DNA of 64,000 nt, taken from an uncultured Corynebacterium sp. (GTDB lineage Bacteria; Actinomycetota; Actinomycetes; Mycobacteriales; Mycobacteriaceae). Positions 17,483-26,031 of this stretch are shown here, piece by piece. The DNA lies in NCBI RefSeq assembly GCF_947253065.1, contig NZ_CAMXWS010000008.1, positions 1 through 64,000 of the forward strand, read 5' to 3'. Positions within the stretch are counted from its first letter, which is position 1. Each line of letters starts with the position of its first letter. Below the pieces are notes generated by a model. That model was not told where the DNA came from. It worked only from the letters and a program-made list of their open reading frames with translations, and did no database searches. Position numbers and translations under genes: made by a program.

Positions 17483-18118
17483 TTAATTATCCTCGACTAC
17501 TTCGCCGTCGATGATATCGGAGGGGCCTTCGTCCTCAGAGTCGAAGGTCGATCCGAGGCGGTTCAACAAATCATCAAGACGCGAGCGCATATCTGCGATG
17601 GTGGACTCAGCCGAAGAATCCTCGCCCTTTTCATCACCACGGTTACGCACCTGGTTGACCGCGACGTTGAATGTTTCGCGCACCTCACCCGCGGCATCGC
17701 GGAAGGCAGACTTCATCTGGTCAGCCTGATCAGACTCACGAGCAGTATCCGCCGCACGGGTAACGCTGCCGGCGAAATCACGGAAGATCGACTCCGCATC
17801 ACCGGCCAAAGAGGCAGTTGCGGCGCGGAAATCACGGTCATTCTCTGCACCCTCGTATGCCTGGCGAGCATTCGCAATAGCTGCCTTGAACTGGTCCGTG
17901 AACCCGGCGTGATCGTCAGTCAGGTCCTCCGTATCAGCAGCATGCGCGCCTGTGGAAACATCCGCGTCACGGTCAGCGCGGAAATTCCGGCCGAATTCCC
18001 CAGCCAAATCCCCCAAACGGGACCACGCAGCTAACGACGCCTCCCCCGCGCCTTTCAGCGTATTCAGCAAGCTGTCGTCATTATTGTCAGCATTATTTTC
18101 AGCGGATTTATCGGTCAT
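17483..18118 (-). CDS. Acidic helical corynebacterial protein
   Basis: 211 residues, strongly acidic and rich in Ala, Asp and Glu, without membrane segments or catalytic motifs. Predicted to be almost all helix, with repeated heptad-like stretches (AGEASLAAWSRLGDLAGEF, FRDAAGEVRETFNVAVNQV, MRSRLDDLLNRLGSTF). The acidic tail DIIDGEVVEDN ends the protein. It lies between DUF2516 and DUF445 genes in the same orientation. A coiled-coil or membrane-associated scaffolding role can only be guessed. Confidence 0.75.
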   Translation of the reverse strand: MTDKSAENNADNNDDSLLNTLKGAGEASLAAWSRLGDLAGEFGRNFRADRDADVSTGAHAADTEDLTDDHAGFTDQFKAAIANARQAYEGAENDRDFRAATASLAGDAESIFRDFAGSVTRAADTARESDQADQMKSAFRDAAGEVRETFNVAVNQVRNRGDEKGEDSSAESTIADMRSRLDDLLNRLGSTFDSEDEGPSDIIDGEVVEDN

Positions 18119-18133
18119 TGTGCTCTCCCGTAA

Positions 18134-19462
18134 CTAAAACAGCATCTGCGTCACAGTGTAAATAACCAGGCCCGCAAGCGCACCGACGATCGTGCCATTC
18201 ACGCGGATGTACTGCAGGTCCTTGCCCACCATCAGCTCGATTTTCTCCGCGGCCTCCTGGCCGTCCCACCGCTCAATCGTGTCGGAGATAATCGCGGTGA
18301 TATCCGATGCGTAATTATCAGCAATAAAGCGGGCTGCACCCTGAATGCGCTCATCCAAAGCGGCACGCAATTCTGGTTCCGCGACAATGCGCCCGCCCCA
18401 TTCCTGCGCCAGTTCGGCGACGCGGCGGCGAAGGTGGGAGGAGGGGTCAAAGGAGGCGTCGATAAGCGATTGCGAGACAGTGCCCCACATCTCTCCCGCG
18501 ACTGACTTGGCGGCCGTGGAACCCATGATGTCGCGCTTGATGCCCTCTACGCGCATGATCATCTCACCATCAAACTGCAGGTCAGCGGCAAACTGCGAAA
18601 TCCCGCGACGGATCGCCTGGCGCGCCGCATGGTTCGGATCCCGGTCGATCTCCTCCATAAAGCTCACCAGCTCGCGGTACACCCGCTCGCCCACGAGATC
18701 CTTCGCAAATTTCGGCGCCCACGCAGGCATCCGCTCATCAATCATGGTCACGACGGATTCCTCCATCGTGCCCACCTTCACACGCCCCCACGCGATGATG
18801 TCTTCGACGACCGGCTCCGCCTTGCCGTCCGCGACCAAACCATCAATCATGCGGCCCAACGGTGGCCCCCACGCAGGTTCCGCCAACCGATCCAGCACCT
18901 GATTGTTGATCAACGCCTCCGCGTCTTTCGGATCAATCGCTGCGATCGCATTGCCTGTGAAACGCCCCGCTTGCTCCGAAACCTTCTCCGCATTCTCCGG
19001 CCGCGACAACCACGCGCCAGCACGCTCCGGGAGCTTCGCCTCCGCCACTTTCTCGGTGATCAGCTCCGCATTGAGGAAGTTCTCTCCCACGAATTCGCTC
19101 AAGGCCTCACCGATCTGATCCTTCTTCCGCGGCACCAGAGCCGTATGCGGAATCGGGATCCCCAACGGGTAACGGAACAACGCCGTCACAGCGAACCAAT
19201 CCGCCAGACCACCGACCATGCCGGCCTCAGACGCCGCACGCACATACGGCACCCACCCCGGCGCCTGCCCCTGAGTGATCCACCACTCGAACGCGATATA
19301 CACGATCGCCGCTAGCACGAGCAGCCCCGTCACCCATGCCTTATGAATCCGCAGAGAGCGACGACGCTCCGCCTCCACCTCAGGCGAAGGACCAGGCACC
19401 GCAAGCCGATCGCTTATCGACGCCGCACCCCGGCCCCTCTCCTCCATCGCATGCTTTCCCAT
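18134..19462 (-). CDS. DUF445 family membrane protein
   Basis: 442 residues from ATG 19462. An earlier in-frame GTG (19498) lies within the terminator of the upstream gene and is unlikely; ATG 19450 is a second alternative with GGGAAAG just before it. A membrane helix lies near 40-60 (VTGLLVLAAIVYIAFEWWI), the family motif ASEAGMVGGLADWFAVTALFR follows (split over about 76-96), and a C-terminal helix VNGTIVGALAGLVIYTV returns to the membrane. The long middle is helical and extracytoplasmic or cytoplasmic coiled coil. Function unknown; probably heads an operon of four genes. Confidence 0.85.
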   Translation of the reverse strand: MGKHAMEERGRGAASISDRLAVPGPSPEVEAERRRSLRIHKAWVTGLLVLAAIVYIAFEWWITQGQAPGWVPYVRAASEAGMVGGLADWFAVTALFRYPLGIPIPHTALVPRKKDQIGEALSEFVGENFLNAELITEKVAEAKLPERAGAWLSRPENAEKVSEQAGRFTGNAIAAIDPKDAEALINNQVLDRLAEPAWGPPLGRMIDGLVADGKAEPVVEDIIAWGRVKVGTMEESVVTMIDERMPAWAPKFAKDLVGERVYRELVSFMEEIDRDPNHAARQAIRRGISQFAADLQFDGEMIMRVEGIKRDIMGSTAAKSVAGEMWGTVSQSLIDASFDPSSHLRRRVAELAQEWGGRIVAEPELRAALDERIQGAARFIADNYASDITAIISDTIERWDGQEAAEKIELMVGKDLQYIRVNGTIVGALAGLVIYTVTQMLF

Positions 19463-19482
19463 GATCCGTATTAAAGCGCAAA

Positions 19483-19522
19483 AGAACCTCCCGCTCACGC
19501 ACGCGCGCGAGAAGGAGGTTCT
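19483..19522 (-). terminator. Intrinsic terminator between small membrane gene and DUF445
   Basis: Arms agaacctcc (19483-19491) and ggaggttct (19514-19522) pair perfectly around a 22-nt loop. On the minus strand the stem is followed by TTTTGCGCTTTAAT. It ends transcription of the 125-residue gene and separates it from DUF445. Confidence 0.6.
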
Positions 19523-19544
19523 ACAGGTCCCCTAGGCGAAGATA

Positions 19545-19922
19545 TTAGTTACGACGACCGGTTTCCTTGCGGTACTTGCGGTAGCCGGAACGGCCAACGC
19601 GAATCGCAACAAAGCCACCGATGACCGTCACTGCAGTCAGGATCGCACCAATGATCAGCAGGGGCTGTGCCAGGTCCGGGCTAGCGCCGTGACCCCAAAT
19701 CGAGGTGGCCGCACCGTAGATGAGGGTGCCGAAGCCAGCCAGGGAAGCAAGGACCAGAGCCATACCAATCCAGGTGATGTGACGCACCAGCGAAGAGTGC
19801 GGTGCAGCCAGCGAGTTCGGATCGTAGCCGTCGACATAACCATCCTGGATGGTCGCGCCGTACTCCGGGAAGCTCTCAGTAGAAATATCCGCAACAGGTG
19901 CGGGTCCTGCGTGTCCACTCAT
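19545..19922 (-). CDS. Small membrane protein downstream of sdhCAB
   Basis: 125 residues with two membrane helices (about 49-71 and 85-106) and a basic C-terminus GRSGYRKYRKETGRRN. A polar N-terminal 45 residues precede them. Homologues are a regular neighbour of sdhB in corynebacteria, 160 bp after it here. No catalytic motif is visible; a role in assembly or stability of the respiratory complex is possible only from position. Confidence 0.7.
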   Translation of the reverse strand: MSGHAGPAPVADISTESFPEYGATIQDGYVDGYDPNSLAAPHSSLVRHITWIGMALVLASLAGFGTLIYGAATSIWGHGASPDLAQPLLIIGAILTAVTVIGGFVAIRVGRSGYRKYRKETGRRN

Positions 19923-20083
19923 GGAACTAACTCTCTTTCCTAATACCTAACCAGGGTGCCCGTGAAAATCTTGGCCGTACCGGGCCACTAGTTCTTGATT
20001 ATAAACCGGCCCGATAGCGGCTGTCCCGCCCCGGCCAGCTCCTAGTCGGAGACCAGCCCGGGCGGCCACAAGCGATGAGGCTT

Positions 20084-20833
20084 TTAGTCGTCCTTGCCAC
20101 GGAACGCTGCACGTGCGCGCTCCTTGTTGATGGCACCGACAGCCTCGAGCGGAATGCCTGCCGGGCAGACATCTGCGCACTCGCCGTAGAGGGTGCAGTG
20201 ACCGAAGTTGGTCTCCAGCTCGTCCACCATCTGGCGTGCACGCTTGCCACGCTCCTGCTGGCCCAGCGGAAGCAGCTTCAGGTGGCTCAGCTTTGCACCG
20301 GTGAACAGGTGAGCAGCACCGTTCGGGCATGCAGCCACGCAGGCACCGCAGCCGATGCAAGCAGCGAAGTCGAGTGCCTTCTCAGCGGTCTGGTGGTTGA
20401 CGTGCAGGGTGTCTGCATCCGGAGCCGTACCAGCCTGGATGGAGACGTAGCCACCCTGCTCCATGACGCGGTCCAGCGCCGAACGGTCCACAGTGAGGTC
20501 CTTGATCACCGGGAACGCAGCGGAGCGGAACGGCTCGATGCGCAAAGTGTCGCCGTCCTTGTAGTTGAACAGGCGCTGCAGGCAGGCAGTGGTGTTCTGG
20601 CCAGCACCGTGCGGGCGGCCATTGACCGAAACACCACAGGTGCCACAAATGCCCTCGCGGCAGTCGGAGGCGAAGGTGAACGGTTCCTTGCCTTCCTCAA
20701 CGCGCTTGTTGTTCACGTGGTCCAGCAGCTCCAGGATCGACATCTGCTCAACAGCATCGTCGACCTGAACGGTCTCGAAGTTTCCTTCGGCGTCGGGTCC
20801 GGCCTGACGCCAGATCTCAAGTGTCAGTTTCAT
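20084..20833 (-). CDS. sdhB: Succinate dehydrogenase iron-sulfur subunit
   Basis: 249 residues. The N-terminal ferredoxin domain has Cys58, 63, 66 and 84 for the [2Fe-2S] centre (DCREGICGTC). The C-terminal domain has CIGCGACVAACP (159-169) and CTLYGECADVCP (213-223) for the remaining clusters. Electrons pass from the SdhA flavin to quinone at SdhC. The ATG overlaps the sdhA stop by one base (TAATG), so translation is coupled. Confidence 0.96.
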   Translation of the reverse strand: MKLTLEIWRQAGPDAEGNFETVQVDDAVEQMSILELLDHVNNKRVEEGKEPFTFASDCREGICGTCGVSVNGRPHGAGQNTTACLQRLFNYKDGDTLRIEPFRSAAFPVIKDLTVDRSALDRVMEQGGYVSIQAGTAPDADTLHVNHQTAEKALDFAACIGCGACVAACPNGAAHLFTGAKLSHLKLLPLGQQERGKRARQMVDELETNFGHCTLYGECADVCPAGIPLEAVGAINKERARAAFRGKDD

Positions 20834-22851
20834 TACTTGTAGTTCCTTGTCATCAGCGGGATCGAATCGAAGTACAGGGGCTCAGCGTGGCGGATGAACT
20901 TCTCATCGCCGCCCGGCTCCCATGCGGAGACGAAGCACCAGTTCTCATCATCGCGCTCAGCCTCGCCATCCTCAGAGAGGTGGTCCTCGCGGTAGTGAGC
21001 ACCACAGGACTCGTCGCGGTCGAGAGCGTCAATGATCATGAGCTCACCCAGGTTGATGTAGTCCGCCACGCGGATGGCATTCTCCAGGGTCTGGTTCATG
21101 TCCATCGCATCGCCCGGGATGTTCACGTTTGCCCAGAAGTCACGGCGCAGCTCGCGAACAGCCTTGAGGCCCTTTTCCATGAGCTCGACGTTACGTGAAA
21201 CACCGCACGATTCGTAGAGAATCGCACCGAGCTGCTCGTGGTAATGGTCCGGGCCGTGCGGGTCCGAGCCCTCGATGTTCATCAATCGGTCGATGAGCTC
21301 CTGAGAGCGGGTCACAGCTGCGGTGACCTCCGGCGCCTCGAGGCTCAGAGCCTCTTCATTGAGGTGGCCAGCCAGGTAATTCGGGACCGTGAACGGGAGG
21401 GTGAACCAGCCGTCGACGGAAGCGGACAACAGCGAGTTCGCCCCCAGGCGGTTAGCACCGTGGTAGGTCCAGGAGCACTCACCGGCAGCAAACAGGCCGT
21501 CGATGGATGTCATCTCGTTGAAGTCCGTCCACAAACCACCCATGGTGAAGTGGACGGTCGGGGCGATGCGCATTGGCACCTCGTACGGGTCCTCACCGAT
21601 GGAGTCTTCGTACATCTCGAACAGGTTCGAGTAACGCTCCTTAATGGTGTCCTTGCCCAGACGCTCGATCGCATCGGAGAAGTCCAGGTAAGCAGCGTTG
21701 TTCAGCGGGCCAATGCCACGGCCGGCATTGATCTCCTTGGAGATTGCACGGGACGCCACGTCACGCGGGACGAGGTTGCCGAATGCCGGGTAGCGACGCT
21801 CCAGGAAGTAGTCGCGCTCCTCCTCCGGAATATCAGCCGGGTTACGGTCGTCGTCCTGCTTCTCCGGAACCCAAATACGGCCATCGTTACGCAGGGACTC
21901 CGACATCAGAGTCGTCTTCGCCTGCCACTTCGCGTTGACCGGCAGACCCGTCGGGTGGAACTGCACGAATGCCGGGGAAGCCAGATATGCGCCGTGCTCG
22001 TACGCACGCATGATGGCCGAAGCATTCGAGTTCTTCGCCAGGGTGGTCTTGTGGTACACGTTGCCGTAACCACCGGTAGCCAGAACCACAGCGTGGCCGG
22101 TGAACGGCACCAGCTCGCCGGTGATCAGGTTACGGGTGACAATGCCCTGGCAACGCTTCTTGCCGTCCTTCTCAGTGACGATGAAGTCGACCAAGTCGTT
22201 GTGGGTAAAGATCTCCACGTTGCCCAGGTGGATCTGGCGCTGCAGCGCAGATGCCGTGGACAGCTGGAGCTGCTGACCTGTTTGGCCACGGGTGTAATAG
22301 GTACGAGAAACCTGGACACCACCGAACGAACGGGTTGCCAGGGTGCCGCCGTACTCACGAGCGAACGGTGCGCCGATCGCGTTCATGTGGTCGATCACGC
22401 GGACAGACTCAACAGCGAGACGCCAGCAATCAGACTCACGGCAGCGATAGTCGCCGCCCTTGACGGTGTCCTTGGTGTGGCGGTACGCACCGTCGTTGTC
22501 CACCTTCTTGCCGCGGGCAGAGTTCACGCCACCCTGAGCAGCAATGGAGTGCGCACGACGCGGGGCGTCGTGGTAGGTGAAGCTCTTCACGTTGTAGCCC
22601 AGCTCGCCGAGAGCAGCTGCTGCTGCACCACCGGAAAGGCCGGTACCGACAACGAGGACGGTGAACTTACGACGGTTCAGCGGGGAGACGAGCTCCATGT
22701 GGTCCTTCTGGTAGGTCCACATGTCACGCATCGGGATGCCCTTGGGCTCATTGCTCTCCAGGATGCTGCCCGGGGTGACGCCGGCCGCCTTGGACTTCGG
22801 GTTAGTGAAGCTCTTGTTAGCTTCGTTGGCTGCTTGTTGTGCAGTAGTCAT
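20833..22851 (-). CDS. sdhA: Succinate dehydrogenase flavoprotein subunit
   Basis: 672 residues. GTGLSGGAAAAALGELG binds the FAD dinucleotide, and His101 in RRAHSIAAQGG is the covalent FAD attachment site. Substrate-binding and catalytic Arg lie in the later conserved region (NAGRGIGPLNNAAYLD and GLWTDFN). The long N-terminus of about 60 residues is the pattern of the Bacteroidetes/actinobacterial type B enzyme. Middle gene of sdhCAB, 20 bp after sdhC. Confidence 0.96.
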   Translation of the reverse strand: MTTAQQAANEANKSFTNPKSKAAGVTPGSILESNEPKGIPMRDMWTYQKDHMELVSPLNRRKFTVLVVGTGLSGGAAAAALGELGYNVKSFTYHDAPRRAHSIAAQGGVNSARGKKVDNDGAYRHTKDTVKGGDYRCRESDCWRLAVESVRVIDHMNAIGAPFAREYGGTLATRSFGGVQVSRTYYTRGQTGQQLQLSTASALQRQIHLGNVEIFTHNDLVDFIVTEKDGKKRCQGIVTRNLITGELVPFTGHAVVLATGGYGNVYHKTTLAKNSNASAIMRAYEHGAYLASPAFVQFHPTGLPVNAKWQAKTTLMSESLRNDGRIWVPEKQDDDRNPADIPEEERDYFLERRYPAFGNLVPRDVASRAISKEINAGRGIGPLNNAAYLDFSDAIERLGKDTIKERYSNLFEMYEDSIGEDPYEVPMRIAPTVHFTMGGLWTDFNEMTSIDGLFAAGECSWTYHGANRLGANSLLSASVDGWFTLPFTVPNYLAGHLNEEALSLEAPEVTAAVTRSQELIDRLMNIEGSDPHGPDHYHEQLGAILYESCGVSRNVELMEKGLKAVRELRRDFWANVNIPGDAMDMNQTLENAIRVADYINLGELMIIDALDRDESCGAHYREDHLSEDGEAERDDENWCFVSAWEPGGDEKFIRHAEPLYFDSIPLMTRNYK

Positions 22852-22871
22852 TGACGTTCCTCCAGCCGTTC

Positions 22872-23630
22872 CTAAGAGACCATTCCAAATGCGATGGCCA
22901 AAGGCATCACGATGTTGCCGATAACGACGATGGCCGGGATCCAGTACGCGAGCACGACCATGATCGCGCTGCCACGCTTGCCCAGCCAGCCCAGGTCAGA
23001 CACCGCCAGGTACACACCGTGGGTGAGGTGCATGAACAGAGCGACCATTGCGATGACGTAGAACAACGTCACAGGCCAGCGCTCCGGGGCGAAGGTTGCG
23101 ATCAGGTTGTCCTTCACTGCGCCAGCGACGAAGGCGTCGGAGGCAACGACCTCACCAATGGTCAGGTCCAGCAGGTGGAAGATGATGAACAGCAGCAGGA
23201 TGACGCCCGTAGCGATCATCCAGCGAGCAGCAGTGGACTGCAGGCCACCCATCAGGTTGGTGCGACGGAACTTGCCGCGAGACTTACTCGAACGCGCCTT
23301 CAGCGCGAACGCGCCCCAGACGTGCAGGACGAGGCAAGCAAGCAGGACAATACGAATAATCCACAGCAGCGAGCTGCCCGGGAACAGCGGCTGTCCCATC
23401 TCGCGCAGGAACTCGCCATACTCGTCGATCGCGGCGGTCGGGCCGTGATCAGGCATGAAGATCTTGAGGTTACCGACCATGTGGCCGATGACGAACAAGA
23501 AGAAAAACAGGCCGGTCACGGCCATAGTGAGTTTGAGCGCCCAGGTCGGCACTCCGGGCCGTTCGCGAAGCGGCTCCTCAGTGATTTTGCCGTGACGAAT
23601 TGCGTCACGATCTGCATGTTGAACAGTCAT
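22872..23630 (-). CDS. sdhC: Succinate dehydrogenase cytochrome b subunit
   Basis: 252 residues with five predicted membrane helices, the single-subunit di-heme anchor of type B succinate:quinone oxidoreductases. Histidines within or near the helices (for example in FVIGHMVGNLK, VLHVWGAF and HLTHGVY) are candidate heme ligands. The start is ATG 23630 and GGAGGTGCC just upstream is the ribosome site. No separate sdhD is present or expected. In C. glutamicum this operon is controlled by GlxR, RamB and others; I see no clear site for them in the 310-bp upstream region. Confidence 0.94.
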   Translation of the reverse strand: MTVQHADRDAIRHGKITEEPLRERPGVPTWALKLTMAVTGLFFFLFVIGHMVGNLKIFMPDHGPTAAIDEYGEFLREMGQPLFPGSSLLWIIRIVLLACLVLHVWGAFALKARSSKSRGKFRRTNLMGGLQSTAARWMIATGVILLLFIIFHLLDLTIGEVVASDAFVAGAVKDNLIATFAPERWPVTLFYVIAMVALFMHLTHGVYLAVSDLGWLGKRGSAIMVVLAYWIPAIVVIGNIVMPLAIAFGMVS

Positions 23631-23940
23631 GGCACCTCCAGTGTCGATTTAACTTTACGGTTAACCGAAGGTTCCTCACTAGTTGAACGTGTGCGTCACC
23701 CCCGCTCAGGGCCCGCATTTCACACCACCAGCCCCCACGCGACCCGCAACACGCCAGTTCACATCAGTCACAGCTTTTCGACGCCCACCCCAACCCCCAA
23801 AATGTGAAATAGAGCACCCACACCTGCCTCGGACATTCTGGCGCACATTCACCACCCCGAAGGGTGTCGAACTTTGGTTTGTTAGTTCACCCTTAATTTC
23901 TTGTGCTCGCGAAATCCGAGTCTTCGTTACAGTGGACCCC
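23631..23940. other. Intergenic region between sdhC and SRPBCC gene
   Basis: 310 bp without a credible gene. It holds the divergent promoters of sdhCAB and the SRPBCC gene. A CGTCGAAAAGC copy of the interspersed motif family is at 23773-23783 (reverse orientation). AT-rich ttaactttacggttaacc next to sdhC contains the imperfect inverted repeat gttaa/ttaac. The ramB regulator gene, often found near this point in C. glutamicum, is absent. Confidence 0.6.
23928..23933 (+). promoter_or_regulatory. -10 element for leaderless SRPBCC gene
   Basis: TACAGT, 7 nt before ATG 23941 with no ribosome site. Confidence 0.6.
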
Positions 23941-24417
23941 ATGACTGACACGAATTCTGCAACACGAGTAATTGACGCTTCCGCCAACGACATCTTCGCA
24001 ATCCTGTCAGATCCATCCCGCCACGCCGAGACCGATGATTCCGGCATGGTTGTCTCCGCTGACACCGATGCAAAGCTGGAAAAAGTTGGCGACATCTTCG
24101 TCATGAACATGACCAAGGAAGACGGTGACTACCAGACCCGCAACGAGGTCTTCGCCTTCCAGGACAACAAGATCATCGGCTGGAAGAACCTGAAGAACCT
24201 CACCGCTGACGTCGAGGTCGGTGCGAAGTGGCTTTACGAGCTCGAATCCGAAGGCACCGATTCCACCCGCGTCACCCTCACCTACGACCGCAGCGAGATC
24301 GCATCCGACGCAGTGCGCAAGATGTCCGAGAACTTCGACGACTCCGTGATGGAACAGTCCCTTGCCACCCTGGCAGCCGCAGTCGACGGCACTGATAACC
24401 CGACACAGAAGAGCTAA
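23941..24417 (+). CDS. SRPBCC family (polyketide cyclase/dehydrase-like) protein
   Basis: 158 residues, one START-like helix-grip domain. ATRVIDASANDIFAILSDPS (9-28) is the usual first strand and helix, and VGAKWLYELE with STRVTLTYD the later strands; the closing helix is MSENFDDSVMEQSLATLA. The family binds hydrophobic ligands; members of this short type have no known catalytic residues. ATG 23941 is chosen because of the leaderless -10; upstream reading has no homology. It lies alone between divergent sdhC and convergent lpd. Confidence 0.85.
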   Translation: MTDTNSATRVIDASANDIFAILSDPSRHAETDDSGMVVSADTDAKLEKVGDIFVMNMTKEDGDYQTRNEVFAFQDNKIIGWKNLKNLTADVEVGAKWLYELESEGTDSTRVTLTYDRSEIASDAVRKMSENFDDSVMEQSLATLAAAVDGTDNPTQKS

Positions 24418-24444
24418 ACCAGCCACACGGCCGTCGTGCCACAG

Positions 24445-24479
24445 AAAAATGCCCCGAGCGAAAAGCTCGGGGCATTTTG
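24445..24479. terminator. Bidirectional terminator between SRPBCC gene and lpd
   Basis: gccccgagc and gctcggggc form a 9-bp stem around gaaaa, flanked by aaaaat on the left and atttt on the right, so it can end transcription of both convergent genes. A copy of CGTCGATAAGC starts immediately after, at 24481. Confidence 0.85.
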
Positions 24480-24494
24480 ACGTCGATAAGCGTC

Positions 24495-25907
24495 TTAAAG
24501 GTTGATCATGTGACCTTCGACGCCGTGCGCAATCTCCTTGAGCACCTCCGACAACGTCGGGTGAATGTGCACGTTGCGCGCAATCTCACCAGCAGTGAGG
24601 TCGAAGCGCTGCGCCAAGTTGATCTCCGGAAGCAGCTCAGACACATTCGGGCCGACCAGGTGCGCACCGAGAATCTCGCCATACTCCCCATCGACGACCA
24701 ACTTGCCAAAGCCCTGCGCCTCCGCAAGCCCCAGCGCCTTACCATTCGCGGAGAACGGGAAGGTAGCGACCTTGATCTCCTTATCCGCGAACTTCTCGCG
24801 AGCCTGCTCCTCGGTGTAACCCATCGAAGCGACCTGCGGGTTGCAGAACGTAGCACGCGGCATCATCTGGTAATCGCCGAGCTCCATCGTCTCAGCATCC
24901 GCGATCGTCTCAGCCGCGACGATGCCCTGTGCCTCAGCGACGTGCGCAAGCTGCAGCTTCGCGGTGACATCGCCAATCGCGTAAATGCCATCGACATTGG
25001 TGCGCATACGCTCGTCGACGTCGATCGCACCGCGGTCCGTGAGCTTCACGCCCGTGTTCTCCAGACCGTAGCCCTCAGTGCGCGGCTGGAAGCCAACAGC
25101 AACCATCACGCGATCCACCGTCAGAGTCTCCGTATCATCGGAGCCCTTCTTCTGAATGTCCACCTCGACAGAGCTGCCGTTATCGCGCACAGCCGTCGTC
25201 GCGTGGCCCGTCAAAAGCTTCACGCCGAGCTTCTTGTACGCGCGGGCGATCTCCTTGGACACGTCCTTGTCCTCATTCGGCAGGACACGATCCATGAACT
25301 CGACGACCGTGACGTCCACACCGTAATTAGACAGCACGTACGCGAACTCCATACCGATCGCGCCCGCACCAACGATGACCATCTTCTTCGGGGCCTCCGG
25401 GTTAAGGATCTGCTCCTCGAAGGACACCACATTCTCCGACAGTTCAATGCCCGGCAGGGTCTTCACCACAGAACCGGTCGCAATAATGCAGTCATCGAAC
25501 GTGACAGTTTTGCCCTTGTCATCGCCCTCAGTGATCTCGAGCGTCTTCGCATCCTTGAAAGAACCAAGACCATTGATCTCCGTGATCTTGTTCTTCTTCA
25601 TCAAGTAGTGGACACCACCGACGATCTTCTCCGAGACCTTGCGCGAACGCTTATGCGCGTCCCCATACTCGAATGAAACATCGCCCTTGATGCCGAACGT
25701 CTTCGCCTCGTGGTTGAAAATGTGCGCCACTTCAGCGTTCTTAATCAACGACTTCGACGGAATGCAGCCCACATTCAGGCAAACTCCGCCCCAATACTGC
25801 TTCTCTACAACCGCGACCTTCTTACCCAACTGGGCAGCGCGAATTGCGGCGACGTAGCCACCTGGGCCAGCGCCGAGTACAACAACGTCAAAATGTTCAT
25901 TAGCCAC
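24495..25907 (-). CDS. lpd: Dihydrolipoyl dehydrogenase
   Basis: E3 flavoprotein of the pyruvate/2-oxoglutarate dehydrogenase complexes, oxidising dihydrolipoamide with NAD. From GTG 25907 it is 470 residues, starting (M)ANEHFDVVVLGAGPGG. Redox-active disulfide is Cys43/Cys48 in GGVCLNVGC; GAGAIGMEFA is the NAD-binding motif; HIHPTLSE near the C-terminus carries the catalytic His/Glu pair. The start is supported by TATCCT 7 nt upstream (leaderless) and by alignment of the N-terminus with known Lpd; a longer reading adds 17 unrelated residues. Confidence 0.96.
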   Translation of the reverse strand: MANEHFDVVVLGAGPGGYVAAIRAAQLGKKVAVVEKQYWGGVCLNVGCIPSKSLIKNAEVAHIFNHEAKTFGIKGDVSFEYGDAHKRSRKVSEKIVGGVHYLMKKNKITEINGLGSFKDAKTLEITEGDDKGKTVTFDDCIIATGSVVKTLPGIELSENVVSFEEQILNPEAPKKMVIVGAGAIGMEFAYVLSNYGVDVTVVEFMDRVLPNEDKDVSKEIARAYKKLGVKLLTGHATTAVRDNGSSVEVDIQKKGSDDTETLTVDRVMVAVGFQPRTEGYGLENTGVKLTDRGAIDVDERMRTNVDGIYAIGDVTAKLQLAHVAEAQGIVAAETIADAETMELGDYQMMPRATFCNPQVASMGYTEEQAREKFADKEIKVATFPFSANGKALGLAEAQGFGKLVVDGEYGEILGAHLVGPNVSELLPEINLAQRFDLTAGEIARNVHIHPTLSEVLKEIAHGVEGHMINL

Positions 25908-25914
25908 GAAACCT

Positions 25915-25920
25915 AGGATA
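25915..25920 (-). promoter_or_regulatory. -10 element for leaderless lpd
   Basis: TATCCT on the minus strand, 7 nt before GTG 25907. Confidence 0.6.
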
Positions 25921-26031
25921 CGTGCGCTTCCAAATAATCGCTGCGATGCCTCTTCCACTTCAAAGTTCCCGCCAGTTTTGGCATGATGAACGCAGCCAAA
26001 ATTCAGATTTCAGTCAAGGATCTTTCACACA

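Noticed and set aside
21238..22854. Plus-strand 538-codon open frame opposite sdhA
   Set aside because: It mirrors the third-codon GC bias of sdhA, has no ribosome site and no recognisable domain; similar open frames lie opposite lpd (24477-25676) and topA (49489-51807).
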